From: Thalassospira xiamenensis M-5 = DSM 17429
GTDB lineage: Bacteria; Pseudomonadota; Alphaproteobacteria; Rhodospirillales; Thalassospiraceae
Length of the DNA stretch: 64,000 bases
Direction of reading: 5' to 3'
Assembly (NCBI RefSeq): GCF_000300235.2
Contig: NZ_CP004388.1
Coordinates: forward strand, 601,501 to 665,500
The position numbers were made by a program, and so were the translations under genes. Numbering within the stretch: the stretch's first letter is position 1; each line of letters begins with the position of its first letter. A model generated the notes under the pieces. The model searched no databases. It was not told the DNA's origin and saw nothing but the letters and a program-made list of their open reading frames with translations. Of this stretch, positions 56,790-64,000 are shown in pieces.

Positions 56790-56907
56790 TTGACTTTGTT
56801 GACCAACGGTCAGATAAAGTATGCATCGGAGTTGATCGTCTTTTCCCTCAACGTCTAAGGCCCTTCTCCGAAATCGGCCGGAACCTCTTGGTTTCGGCCC
56901 TTTTTTT
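56790..56907 (+). ncRNA. Candidate small RNA (promoter and terminator without ORF)
   Basis: A -35 TTGACT (56790-56795), 17-bp spacer and -10 GATAAA (56813-56818) would start an RNA near 56825. It would end at the terminator 56876-56907. The spacer holds a dyad TGACC-AAC-GGTCA (56800-56812). No ORF lies between. The terminator could instead belong to the sigma/anti-sigma operon only. Confidence 0.4.
56876..56907 (+). terminator. Rho-independent terminator
   Basis: GGCCGGAACC (56876-56885) pairs with GGTTTCGGCC (56890-56899, one G-U pair), followed by seven T. It lies downstream of the sigma/anti-sigma pair and the candidate sRNA promoter. Confidence 0.88.
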
Positions 56908-57228
56908 GTCTTGATGCTGCCCTGCCAGCGATGAGGCCGCGAATCGATGCTTTCCATCCCCGTGCGGGGATGAATTTCGCGTCATGGTTATGAGCCATGC
57001 ATCAAAACTGTCATTTGGATTTTTTGAAAATAATCCCGACATATATGTCTGGCATGTTTCCGTGTGGCCCGGCTTTATGCGCCTCCGGCACAATCGGTAT
57101 CCCAACTTTGCGTAACGGATCCGCCGTTTTGATGCTCGGCCATGCATGAATTGGGGGTTGCCAGAGGCAAGGCTAGCGGTGATAAATCTCTCGCTCAATA
57201 CAACAATAAGAAAAAGGAGCAACCTGTT
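56908..57228. other. Intergenic region before amn
   Basis: 321 bp without a convincing gene. A frame joining amn upstream to 57142 exists but lacks a ribosome site. I see no clear promoter consensus or strong dyad here. Confidence 0.4.
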
Positions 57229-58698
57229 ATGGTATCCGACGTCCACGGATCGGTCCGCGATCTGTTTGAATTTACTGACGCCGAAAAGGCAATTGCCCGT
57301 ATCAAGGAAATTTATACGACGGGTGCAGAGTCCGTTCGCGACGCATTTATCCGGTTTGGAAACGGCGAGCAATCCACGCCTGTGCGCGCCTATTACCCGT
57401 ATCTCGGGATCGAGGTGCCGCCCGAGAAATTGCATGTCGAAAGCACCCTGTCCTATGGTGCGCCGCGTGACCCCGGCATTTATGGCACGACTCTGACGCG
57501 CCCGGACCTGTTTGAACAATATTACCGTGAACAGATCGAACTTCTGCTGAAAAACCACGATGTGCCGGTCGTCGTTGGTGTGTCGGATCGCCCGATCCCA
57601 TTGCCGTTTCTTGTTGAAACCGCAACCGACAATATCGGCCCGACCGACATCCGACAGCTTCAGATGATCTTTGACATGCCCGATCTGGCGCGCACCGATG
57701 ATGATATCGCCAATGGTGTGCATTACGGCATTACCGAAGGGCCAAAGCCCTTGTCGCTGTTTTCCGGCGAACGTGTTGACTACTCGCTGGCGCGTTTGCG
57801 GCACTATACCGCGACACTGCCGGAACATTTCCAGAAATTCGTGCTGTTCACCAACTATCAGCGCTATGTCGACGAATTCATCGAATTCGCCAAGCTCCAG
57901 CTTGAAGATCCCCAAAGCCCCTATGTCGCCTTTGTCGAACCAGGCCCGAAAGTCCATGTTCGCAAAAACGCGCCAAATGGCTGGGTCGAAAGCGGCGAAC
58001 CGGTCGCACAATTGCCGCAGATGCCGTCCTATCACCTGATCCGTGAAGATGGGCTTGGGGTGACGTTGGTGAATATCGGCGTTGGTCCGTCAAATGCCAA
58101 AACCGCAACCGACCATATTGCCGTTCTGCGCCCGCATTGCTGGTTGATGCTGGGCCATTGTGCCGGTCTTCGGCGCAGCCAGCTTCTTGGCGATTATGTT
58201 CTGGCTCATGGTTATGTGCGCGATGATCATGTGCTCGACTCCGATTTGCCGCTCTGGATTCCGGTGCCCCCGATTGCAGAGGTGCAGGTCGCCCTTGCCA
58301 ATTCGGTGGCCAAGATCACCGGTCTTAAAGGGCGCGAAATGAAGGCCCGCATGCGGACCGGGACCGTGGCGACCACGGATAACCGGAACTGGGAACTGCG
58401 TTACAGCGAATTGTTTGTCCGCCTGAACCAGTCGCGGGCGATTGCGGTGGATATGGAAAGCGCCACGATTGCCGCCAACGGTTTCCGTTTCCGTGTGCCT
58501 TACGGCACGTTGCTGTGCGTTTCCGATAAACCGGTACACGGCGAACTGAAACTGCCGGGCATGGCCAACAACTTCTATCGCCAGCGTATCGGGCAACACC
58601 TTCAGGTCGGTCTTGATACCATCGATACCCTGCGAAACGAGGTCAACCAGCTGCATTCGCGCAAACTGCGTTCCCTTGACGAGCCTGCCTTCCGCTAG
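57229..58698 (+). CDS. amn: AMP nucleosidase
   Basis: 489 aa. It hydrolyses AMP to adenine and ribose 5-phosphate, a control of adenylate levels. An N-terminal AMP-nucleosidase domain (about residues 5-170) is followed by a phosphorylase-like catalytic domain with GHCAGLRRSQLLGDYVLA and VDMESATIAANGFRF (nucleoside-binding Met-Glu). AAGGAG is placed 8 nt before this ATG, so I prefer it to the ATG 29 codons upstream. Confidence 0.93.
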   Translation: MVSDVHGSVRDLFEFTDAEKAIARIKEIYTTGAESVRDAFIRFGNGEQSTPVRAYYPYLGIEVPPEKLHVESTLSYGAPRDPGIYGTTLTRPDLFEQYYREQIELLLKNHDVPVVVGVSDRPIPLPFLVETATDNIGPTDIRQLQMIFDMPDLARTDDDIANGVHYGITEGPKPLSLFSGERVDYSLARLRHYTATLPEHFQKFVLFTNYQRYVDEFIEFAKLQLEDPQSPYVAFVEPGPKVHVRKNAPNGWVESGEPVAQLPQMPSYHLIREDGLGVTLVNIGVGPSNAKTATDHIAVLRPHCWLMLGHCAGLRRSQLLGDYVLAHGYVRDDHVLDSDLPLWIPVPPIAEVQVALANSVAKITGLKGREMKARMRTGTVATTDNRNWELRYSELFVRLNQSRAIAVDMESATIAANGFRFRVPYGTLLCVSDKPVHGELKLPGMANNFYRQRIGQHLQVGLDTIDTLRNEVNQLHSRKLRSLDEPAFR

Positions 58699-58751
58699 GT
58701 TATCCTGACATTCACGAGAACGCCCGTTGCCTCACGGCGGCGGGCGTTTCA

Positions 58752-59009
58752 GACCGCTGACACCACACTCCCAACCTGATCGCCATGCCGTTTCGATGGG
58801 ATGTGGATTCCGGCTCTGCGCCCCGAATGACGATTTGATCAATCGCCAACCAATCCCGCCAGCCAACCAACCCCGGACCGCTGACAAAGCATTATCAACC
58901 TGATCGTCATTCCCGCGACGGCAGGAATCCAGTCTCTTTCAACGGGGCATGGATTCCGGGTCTGCGCTTCGCTGCGCCCGGAATGACAGTTTTGATCAAT
59001 CGCCAAACG
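58752..59009. repeat. Two copies of a palindromic intergenic element
   Basis: Copy 1 (about 58752-58852) and copy 2 (about 58876-59009) share GACCGCTGACA, CAACCTGATCG, GGATTCCGG, CGAATGAC/GGAATGAC and TTTGATCAATCGCC. Copy 2 is bounded by GTCATTCC (58906-58913) and GGAATGAC (58980-58987), with GGAATCC/GGATTCC inside, giving a nested hairpin. Such elements are common in alphaproteobacterial genomes. Confidence 0.75.
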
Positions 59010-59029
59010 CCACCAACCAGAGGGGCCGC

Positions 59030-59640
59030 GAACCGAACCCTGCTGCCTCGAACAAACGCTGCTCGCTCCCGGTTGCCCCAAAACACACCTCACCCCAAGG
59101 GCAACGGCGTTGCGGCATGGCAGACACACAAATCCCGCCATTGATCACCGGCCTTTCGGCATCTCCGAACGCACCATCGGCCCGCTGGCAACCGATCCCG
59201 CCAGTCGCTCCGGGCAAACCGATCCAATCCCGCCAAGCCAAGCCCGTTGCCCCCGGCATTGCCAACCGCCACCAACCGCACCCCGGACGGCCCCCGCTGC
59301 CCTGAACAAGCACCCGCCGCCCTCGGTTGACGCCGCAAACGCACCTCACCCCAAGGGCCACACGTTGCCGCATGGCAGACACACAAATCCCGCCATCGAT
59401 GACCGCCCTTTCGGCACCTCCGAACGCACCACCAGCCCGCTGACAACCGATCCTGCCTGCCGATCCCCACCAGCCGATCCCGTGCCGATCCCGTGCCGAT
59501 CCAATCCGGGCGCAATTCGGGCCCGCTGATTCTCGGCATTGTCACGCTTCACCGACCGGACTGAACCAACTTGGCCCCGGCTCTTGCTGCCCCGAACAAA
59601 CGCCCTTGCCCCAAGGGCACATTTCTCCCGTCATGATAAA
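59030..59640. repeat. Degenerate tandem repeat of about 255 bp
   Basis: CACCTCACCCCAAGGGC, then GCATGGCAGACACACAAATC and TCCGAACGCACCA recur at about 59087 and 59342. A third, partial copy begins near 59580 (CTGCCCCGAACAAACGC, CCCCAAGGGCAC). A short direct repeat GATCCCGTGCC occurs twice near 59475-59500. Confidence 0.7.
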
Positions 59641-59812
59641 CACCCGTTTTTCGCAAATATCCGACGGCCTCACGGCCTGGACGCACCGCCGCCATAATGA
59701 CTTTTCCATGCGCCATGAACGTCCCTTTGGCGATACCGCACCCGCCATTTCATCCCGTCAGATGGCTGCCCTGTCATCGTCTCATTCCTGTTTTTGCCGC
59801 CCGAAACGCAAA

Positions 59813-59850
59813 AAAACCCGCAAAAGCGAATCACGCTTTGCGGGTTTTGT
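59813..59850. terminator. Terminator-like hairpin
   Basis: AAAACCCGCAAAAGCG (59813-59828) pairs with CGCTTTGCGGGTTTT (59834-59848) with one bulge; A and T runs on both sides make it bidirectional. It ends no recognised gene, so it may insulate chrA or belong to an unseen transcript. Confidence 0.6.
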
Positions 59851-60119
59851 CTCCGGACCCATTTGTCCTGTTGACTTTATCTTTATGCCACAACGAAAAG
59901 AACAAATCAAGAACTTTCTTTCAGAAAGCCGGAAAAAGTTCCCAATCAAAGCTCTGCGCGGAAAGAATGGTATGTTTTTCAATGTCTTGGTCGGGCGTTT
60001 TGTGATGGTTTGATGAAGTCGGCAAAACCGGCTGCTTTGGGCTTTGGCCCTGCGGTTGCATCCATTATCCTTCGCGCTTTGTTCCATCGGGACCGCATTG
60101 ATCTGAGCACGGGGAAAGC

Positions 60120-61349
60120 ATGACCGACCAAAACCTGGCCAAGCCCGATTTACGCCTTTGGCAGATTTTCCTGATTTTTCTGCGTCTGGGGTTAACCAGC
60201 TTTGGCGGGCCGGTCGCCCATATCGGCTATTTCCGCGAAGAATTCGTTCTGCGCCGCAGGTGGCTTTCGGATGCAACCTATGGCGATCTGGTTGCACTTT
60301 GCCAATTCGCACCCGGTCCGGCCAGTTCGCAGGTCGGCATGGGGATCGGCATGTCGCTGGGCGGGCTTGCCGGTGCCTTTGCCGCATGGCTCGGTTTTAC
60401 CATGCCATCGGCAATCGTTCTGGCCGCACTCGGGCTTGGCCTTTCGGCGGCTGATCTGGCGGCGACCGGGCCGGTGATCTGGGGGCTTAAGCTGGTTGCG
60501 GTTGGTGTGGTGGCGCATGCGCTTGTCGGGATGGCACGCAGCTTATGCCCCGATGTCCCGCGCGCCATACTGGCGCTGATTGCGGCGGCGTTGATGATCG
60601 CGATCAACAGTGTTGGCATGCAGGCAATCGTGATCATTGGCGGCGCCATCGCCGGTTTTGTGTTTCTGCGCGGTGATCATGGAAAGGTAGAGGGAAGCCT
60701 TGGTGCAGGCCTATCGCCGAAGGGGGCCATATGTGCCTTGGGCCTGTTTGTTCTGTTGCTGATCGGGTTGCCTTTATTGGCCAATATTGTCCCATCGCCC
60801 TGGCTTGCGGTGTTTGACGGGATTTATCGCAGCGGCGCATTGGTTTTCGGCGGCGGGCATGTGGTGCTGCCGCTGTTGCAGGAAGCCGTGGTTGCCCCCG
60901 GATGGGTCGATCTGGATGTGTTTCTTGCCGGTTACGGTGCAACCCAAGCCGTGCCGGGGCCGATCTTTACGTTTGCGGCCTATCTGGGGGCTGTGTTGCA
61001 AAATGGTGCCGGGGGAATTTGGGGCGCTTCTGTGGCCCTGATCGCGATTTTCCTGCCCGCGTTTCTGCTGGTGATCGGATTGTTGCCGTTCTGGGATCGC
61101 GTGCGGCATATGCCCAAAATGCGCGCCGGACTGGCCGGGATCAATGCGGCGGTTGTCGGTTTGCTGGCATCGGTTTTATATGACCCGATCTGGACGGGAA
61201 CCATCCATGACGTAAAGGACGTGGTTATTGTCGCCCTTGCGTTTGTCGTTTTGCAATGGCGCGTAATACCGGTCTGGGCGCTTGTTCTGGCAGGGGGGGC
61301 CGGCGGGGCAGTGATGGGTGTTCTGGGTTTCGCCGGGGCAATTGCCTGA
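60120..61349 (+). CDS. chrA: Chromate transporter ChrA
   Basis: 409 aa inner-membrane protein, the long two-domain CHR form. Domain 1 (about residues 12-185) has TSFGGPVAHIGYFREEFV and CQFAPGPASSQVG; domain 2 (about 215-405) has FGGGHVVLPLLQEAVV and TQAVPGPIFTFAAYLG. About ten membrane helices. In the family it exports chromate, or sulfate-like anions, by proton-motive force. No regulator or chromate reductase lies next to it, so physiological substrate is open. GGGGAAAG precedes the ATG. Confidence 0.9.
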   Translation: MTDQNLAKPDLRLWQIFLIFLRLGLTSFGGPVAHIGYFREEFVLRRRWLSDATYGDLVALCQFAPGPASSQVGMGIGMSLGGLAGAFAAWLGFTMPSAIVLAALGLGLSAADLAATGPVIWGLKLVAVGVVAHALVGMARSLCPDVPRAILALIAAALMIAINSVGMQAIVIIGGAIAGFVFLRGDHGKVEGSLGAGLSPKGAICALGLFVLLLIGLPLLANIVPSPWLAVFDGIYRSGALVFGGGHVVLPLLQEAVVAPGWVDLDVFLAGYGATQAVPGPIFTFAAYLGAVLQNGAGGIWGASVALIAIFLPAFLLVIGLLPFWDRVRHMPKMRAGLAGINAAVVGLLASVLYDPIWTGTIHDVKDVVIVALAFVVLQWRVIPVWALVLAGGAGGAVMGVLGFAGAIA

Positions 61350-61374
61350 TCCGAAATTTAGATCCACGGATCCC

Positions 61375-62826
61375 TTATTCCGCGACCTGACGGGCACTTT
61401 CGACTTCTACGGTCGTATCCCCGTTGCGGGCGACAATATCGGGAAACAGGGCCGCAATCGATCCGACAAAGCGACGCAGATCAAAGGCATCTCTGTCGCG
61501 CGTCAGTCCCAGACGCACGATCACCAGTTCCTTTGATGGAATGATGCTGATCGATTGTCCGTCATGACCAAGGGCAAAGAACGCGTCATCCGGAACAGGC
61601 GGCCCATCGTCACGCAGATTTCCATCGCTGTCGCGTGCCCCCGGAAGTTCAAGCCACCAATGTGCGCCATAGATGCCGTTTGGTGCGGCGGGGGCCGGGG
61701 TGATGGAATAATCGACCCAACCTGCCGGCAGCAGGCGTTCATCGTTCCAGATGCCATCCTGCAGGAACAATTGGCCAATCTTGGCCCAATCGCGCGCGGT
61801 GGCATGCATGAAGCTCGACCCGATGAAATAACCGTCCTGATCTGTTTCAATGACGGCATTGCCAATGCCAAGCGGCCGGAACAGCAAATCAAACGGAATA
61901 CGCTGATAGCTTTGGGACGAGCCACTGATATTGCGCATCGCAGCCGACAGAATGTTTGTCGCCCCGGAATTATAGGCAAAGACGGTGCCTGGACTATGTT
62001 CAAGCGGGCGGGCAACAGCAAATCCGGCGGCTGCCGGTTCGACAAACAGCATCTGAACCACGTCCGATAACGGGTTCCAGTAGCTTTCATCAAATGCCAG
62101 CCCGCTGCTCATATGCAGCAATTGGTCATAGGTGATAACCGAACGCGGATCGTTAAGCTGTGATTGCCATTCATTGATCAGGACCGGGCCGTCAACGCCG
62201 GGGAGCATATGTTCCTGCTGCATGCGGCCAAGCAGGGCATTGAAGACGCTTTTGGTCATTGACCAGCCGGGCAGGGGGGTGCTGGCGGTGATGCCCGGCG
62301 CATAACGTTCGGCAATGACCTTGCCCCGGTGCAAAACAACAATAGCCCGGCTGCGCCGCGAGGCATTGGTGCCGGGTTCGTCCATGGCGTCTGCAAGAAT
62401 GGTGCTAAAGGCGCGCCGGTCGATATTGCCGGGCACGGATGCCGTTCGAAGCGGCTGGGTCGGGATCGGGCGAAGTAACGGGCTTGTCGTGCGAAGCTGT
62501 TCTATGCGTGCCGGATCATCGGAAAGTGTGCAGCCCAGATTGGGCCGATAAACAGCAATCCGTTTGCGAAAACCGAATGCATGCGCGCTGACCGTCTGAT
62601 GACGCAAATCGACATTGGCGGTAATCAGCGACAAAGCAGGATTGTTATCGGCCAGAACATCTTCTTCAAGTGCCCGGTTCGATGGCAGGCCATTCACAAA
62701 AATGGCCGAACACATGATTTTGGCCGTATAGCCCGCGCCGACCGGTGCCAGCCAGATAAAGAACGCGGAAATCACAAGAATGCCAAGCAATATCATGCCG
62801 ATAAAGGTGGCTTTAATCCAGGTCAT
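61375..62826 (-). CDS. Membrane-anchored serine hydrolase, beta-lactamase/class C PBP type
   Basis: 483 aa. An N-terminal membrane helix (ATFIGMILLGILVISAFFIWL) anchors a periplasmic domain. The serine hydrolase core (about 135-470) shows SMTK (Ser at residue 189, SxxK), YNSG as the YxN equivalent, and GHDGQ in place of the KTG triad (HxG, as in esterase EstB-like and PBP4*-like enzymes). Real beta-lactam hydrolysis is therefore not assured; esterase or peptidase activity is equally possible. It is upstream of no other gene on this strand; the MFS gene lies behind it. Confidence 0.8.
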   Translation of the reverse strand: MTWIKATFIGMILLGILVISAFFIWLAPVGAGYTAKIMCSAIFVNGLPSNRALEEDVLADNNPALSLITANVDLRHQTVSAHAFGFRKRIAVYRPNLGCTLSDDPARIEQLRTTSPLLRPIPTQPLRTASVPGNIDRRAFSTILADAMDEPGTNASRRSRAIVVLHRGKVIAERYAPGITASTPLPGWSMTKSVFNALLGRMQQEHMLPGVDGPVLINEWQSQLNDPRSVITYDQLLHMSSGLAFDESYWNPLSDVVQMLFVEPAAAGFAVARPLEHSPGTVFAYNSGATNILSAAMRNISGSSQSYQRIPFDLLFRPLGIGNAVIETDQDGYFIGSSFMHATARDWAKIGQLFLQDGIWNDERLLPAGWVDYSITPAPAAPNGIYGAHWWLELPGARDSDGNLRDDGPPVPDDAFFALGHDGQSISIIPSKELVIVRLGLTRDRDAFDLRRFVGSIAALFPDIVARNGDTTVEVESARQVAE

Positions 62827-62929
62827 TCCGTTTCCCTTGCGCCGGGCGTTATTTGCCCTCTGCTTTTGTCAGGCAAAGAGGGTCGCCTGCTTTGCGGGAT
62901 AGGTCAAGACAGCGCATTGTATAGTCGGA

Positions 62930-64000
62930 CTAATCCGCGGTTACGATGCGGACCGGGCGGTATCGAAGCGAAATGACAAATCCCGCAAGGTAAAATCCGG
63001 CCAGCAGAAATGCCGCCCCCTTCCAGCTTGCCCAGTCGATCATCGCACCGGCGACCGGTGGAACAATCACAACGAAAATCTCGGCAAACTGGGCCAGCAT
63101 CCCCTGAAGGGCGGGCATCGAAAGATCGCGACCGGCAATGCGCGGCAAAAGGGCAAAACATGTCCCGGCAACCGATCCCTGCCCGATATTGAACAGGATT
63201 AATGCCAAGATGCTGATCACGATGTTCTGACTGACAAACAGGGCGAAGATGGCGGCTGCCATCACCGGAAGGCCGATGGCAAGGATCCGGCGGCCCGGGA
63301 CATCGCGGCCCAGAAACATCCCGGCACCGACGCTTCCGATAATGTTTCCGGCAATCGCGGTGGTGCCGATGATGGCGGCAGCCACAGGAATGCTGATTGA
63401 AAGATTATCGGCCATCATGGCGGGCATGAACGCAAGGGCGGCGGACGTTGCCCCGGCAAAGGCCGCGAATGTCAGCGCAACCTGCATCGCCGGACGGGAT
63501 TTCAGGACGCCGGAAATACCCGATGTCAGGGACCGGTTGAAATGCTGGTCGCTCGGTTTGGTCAGCAACATCAGGGCAGGCAGAAGAACGGCAACCGGGA
63601 CGGTGCAGGCAACAACCGCCATGCGCCAGTCAAGCCATGCGACAATCGCGGCACTGGTCCAGTTCCCCATGGCAATGCCGACCGGGATAAAGGTGCCCCA
63701 GATGCTCATGGCCATGGCGACGGTTTTCGGATTGCCCAGATTGGCCATCCAGCTTGGCGCGCCCACCACAATCAGAAGATATCCGATACTGGTGACAAGG
63801 CGCCCGACATAAAGCATTCCGGTGTTTGATGCTGTTGCAAAGATTGCGGCCCCGATGATCATCATGATGCCGCCCAGAAACAGCGAACGGCGTAACCCGG
63901 CCTGTGCGGCCCAGACGCCTGCGGGAATCGCAAAAAGGGCCCCTGCCGCCGTGATCAGCGATGCGACAAGACCGAACTGCGCCTGGCTCAGATCAAAACC
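62930..64000 (-). CDS. MFS transporter, 5' end cut by the window
   Basis: The last 357 residues are present and the frame runs on past the window edge. About ten membrane helices can be seen, with loop AGLRRSLFLGG (the cytoplasmic 2-3 loop region), FIPVGIAMGNW and a charged mid-loop (TKPSDQHFNRSL). The substrate is not predictable; the layout resembles CynX/NarK-like or drug efflux families. It sits 103 nt upstream of the serine hydrolase on the same strand, and they may be co-transcribed. Confidence 0.8.
   Translation of the reverse strand, partial: GFDLSQAQFGLVASLITAAGALFAIPAGVWAAQAGLRRSLFLGGIMMIIGAAIFATASNTGMLYVGRLVTSIGYLLIVVGAPSWMANLGNPKTVAMAMSIWGTFIPVGIAMGNWTSAAIVAWLDWRMAVVACTVPVAVLLPALMLLTKPSDQHFNRSLTSGISGVLKSRPAMQVALTFAAFAGATSAALAFMPAMMADNLSISIPVAAAIIGTTAIAGNIIGSVGAGMFLGRDVPGRRILAIGLPVMAAAIFALFVSQNIVISILALILFNIGQGSVAGTCFALLPRIAGRDLSMPALQGMLAQFAEIFVVIVPPVAGAMIDWASWKGAAFLLAGFYLAGFVISLRYRPVRIVTAD

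Larger units (their letters stand above)
58699..60119. other. 1.4-kb region with intergenic repeats and no convincing gene
   Basis: Between amn and chrA. It contains two palindromic element copies (58752-59009), a degenerate repeat of about 255 bp (59030-59640), a hairpin (59813-59848) and unremarkable sequence before chrA. Open frames exist on both strands but are translations of the repeats, lack ribosome sites and are dominated by Pro/Ala/Arg/Trp codons. Confidence 0.65.

Noticed and set aside
58839-59552. Overlapping minus-strand frames in the repeat region
   Set aside because: They translate the tandem repeat itself (CHAAT, VRRCRK recurring), lack ribosome sites and do not resemble proteins.
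59606-60013. Plus-strand frames of 102-135 codons before chrA
   Set aside because: A terminator-like hairpin lies in the middle at 59813-59848, and no ribosome site or protein-like pattern is seen.
61375-62826. True class C beta-lactamase
   Set aside because: The KTG triad is replaced by HDG and the protein is membrane-anchored; it fits the wider serine hydrolase family better.

Overview
The window looks like a chromosomal segment of a free-living alphaproteobacterium. Its gene content and codon style recall Thalassospira and related marine Rhodospirillales; the genus is an inference from remembered gene content, not a search. Supporting signs are the rpmH-rnpA-yidD-yidC-engB-argB cluster, a SUV3-type helicase next to an Hsp15-like S4 protein, two EcfG-type general-stress promoters (GGAAC-N16-CGTT), a short-form HPF, and a GC-rich genome with many GTG/TTG starts. 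No rRNA, tRNA, CRISPR array, integrase or transposase is visible.

Layout. 1-8.98 kb: MgtE Mg2+ channel, a CHASE-GGDEF-EAL protein whose catalytic motifs are degenerate, an RlmD-type rRNA methyltransferase, an unusual flagellin-like protein, an SH3 protein and a D-2-hydroxyacid dehydrogenase. 9-17.8 kb: a Ca2+-type P-ATPase, an FAH-family hydrolase, exonuclease III, a membrane-anchored AsmA-like protein, an OmpA-like lipoprotein, two small membrane proteins and dGTPase. 17.9-26.1 kb: SDR, HtpG, HPF, a SoxR/FMN-reductase divergent pair with a clear SoxR promoter, the SUV3-like helicase and the S4 protein.

26.2-43.8 kb is the accessory centrepiece: a type I secretion locus with two overlapping ABC transporter genes, an HlyD-type adaptor and a 12.3-kb gene for a 4,084-residue RTX adhesin. 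The adhesin has 29 tandem ~108-residue Ig/cadherin-like repeats in two arrays, separated by an internal RTX block and closed by a second RTX block and a C-terminal secretion signal. Both ABC proteins have altered signature (LSGGQ) motifs, which suggests an obligate pair. No TolC is present in the window.

44-53.3 kb is housekeeping: ribosomal protein L34, RNase P protein, YidD, YidC, EngB, ArgB, a GGDEF cyclase, MtaB, FtsY and a lipid kinase with a C-terminal extension. 53.4-56.9 kb is stress-related: dps and a periplasmic acidic protein transcribed divergently from two EcfG promoters, a YqaA-type membrane protein, a ribbon-helix-helix regulator, and an ECF sigma factor with an 80-residue anti-sigma-like partner. 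A possible small RNA follows, then AMP nucleosidase. 58.7-60.1 kb carries no convincing gene but has two families of intergenic repeats. The window ends with a chromate transporter, a serine hydrolase and a truncated MFS transporter.

The most promising points for follow-up are the paired ABC transporters with non-canonical C-loops serving a two-module adhesin, the two regulated promoters that can be read directly (SoxR and EcfG), and the degenerate c-di-GMP protein that could act as a receptor.
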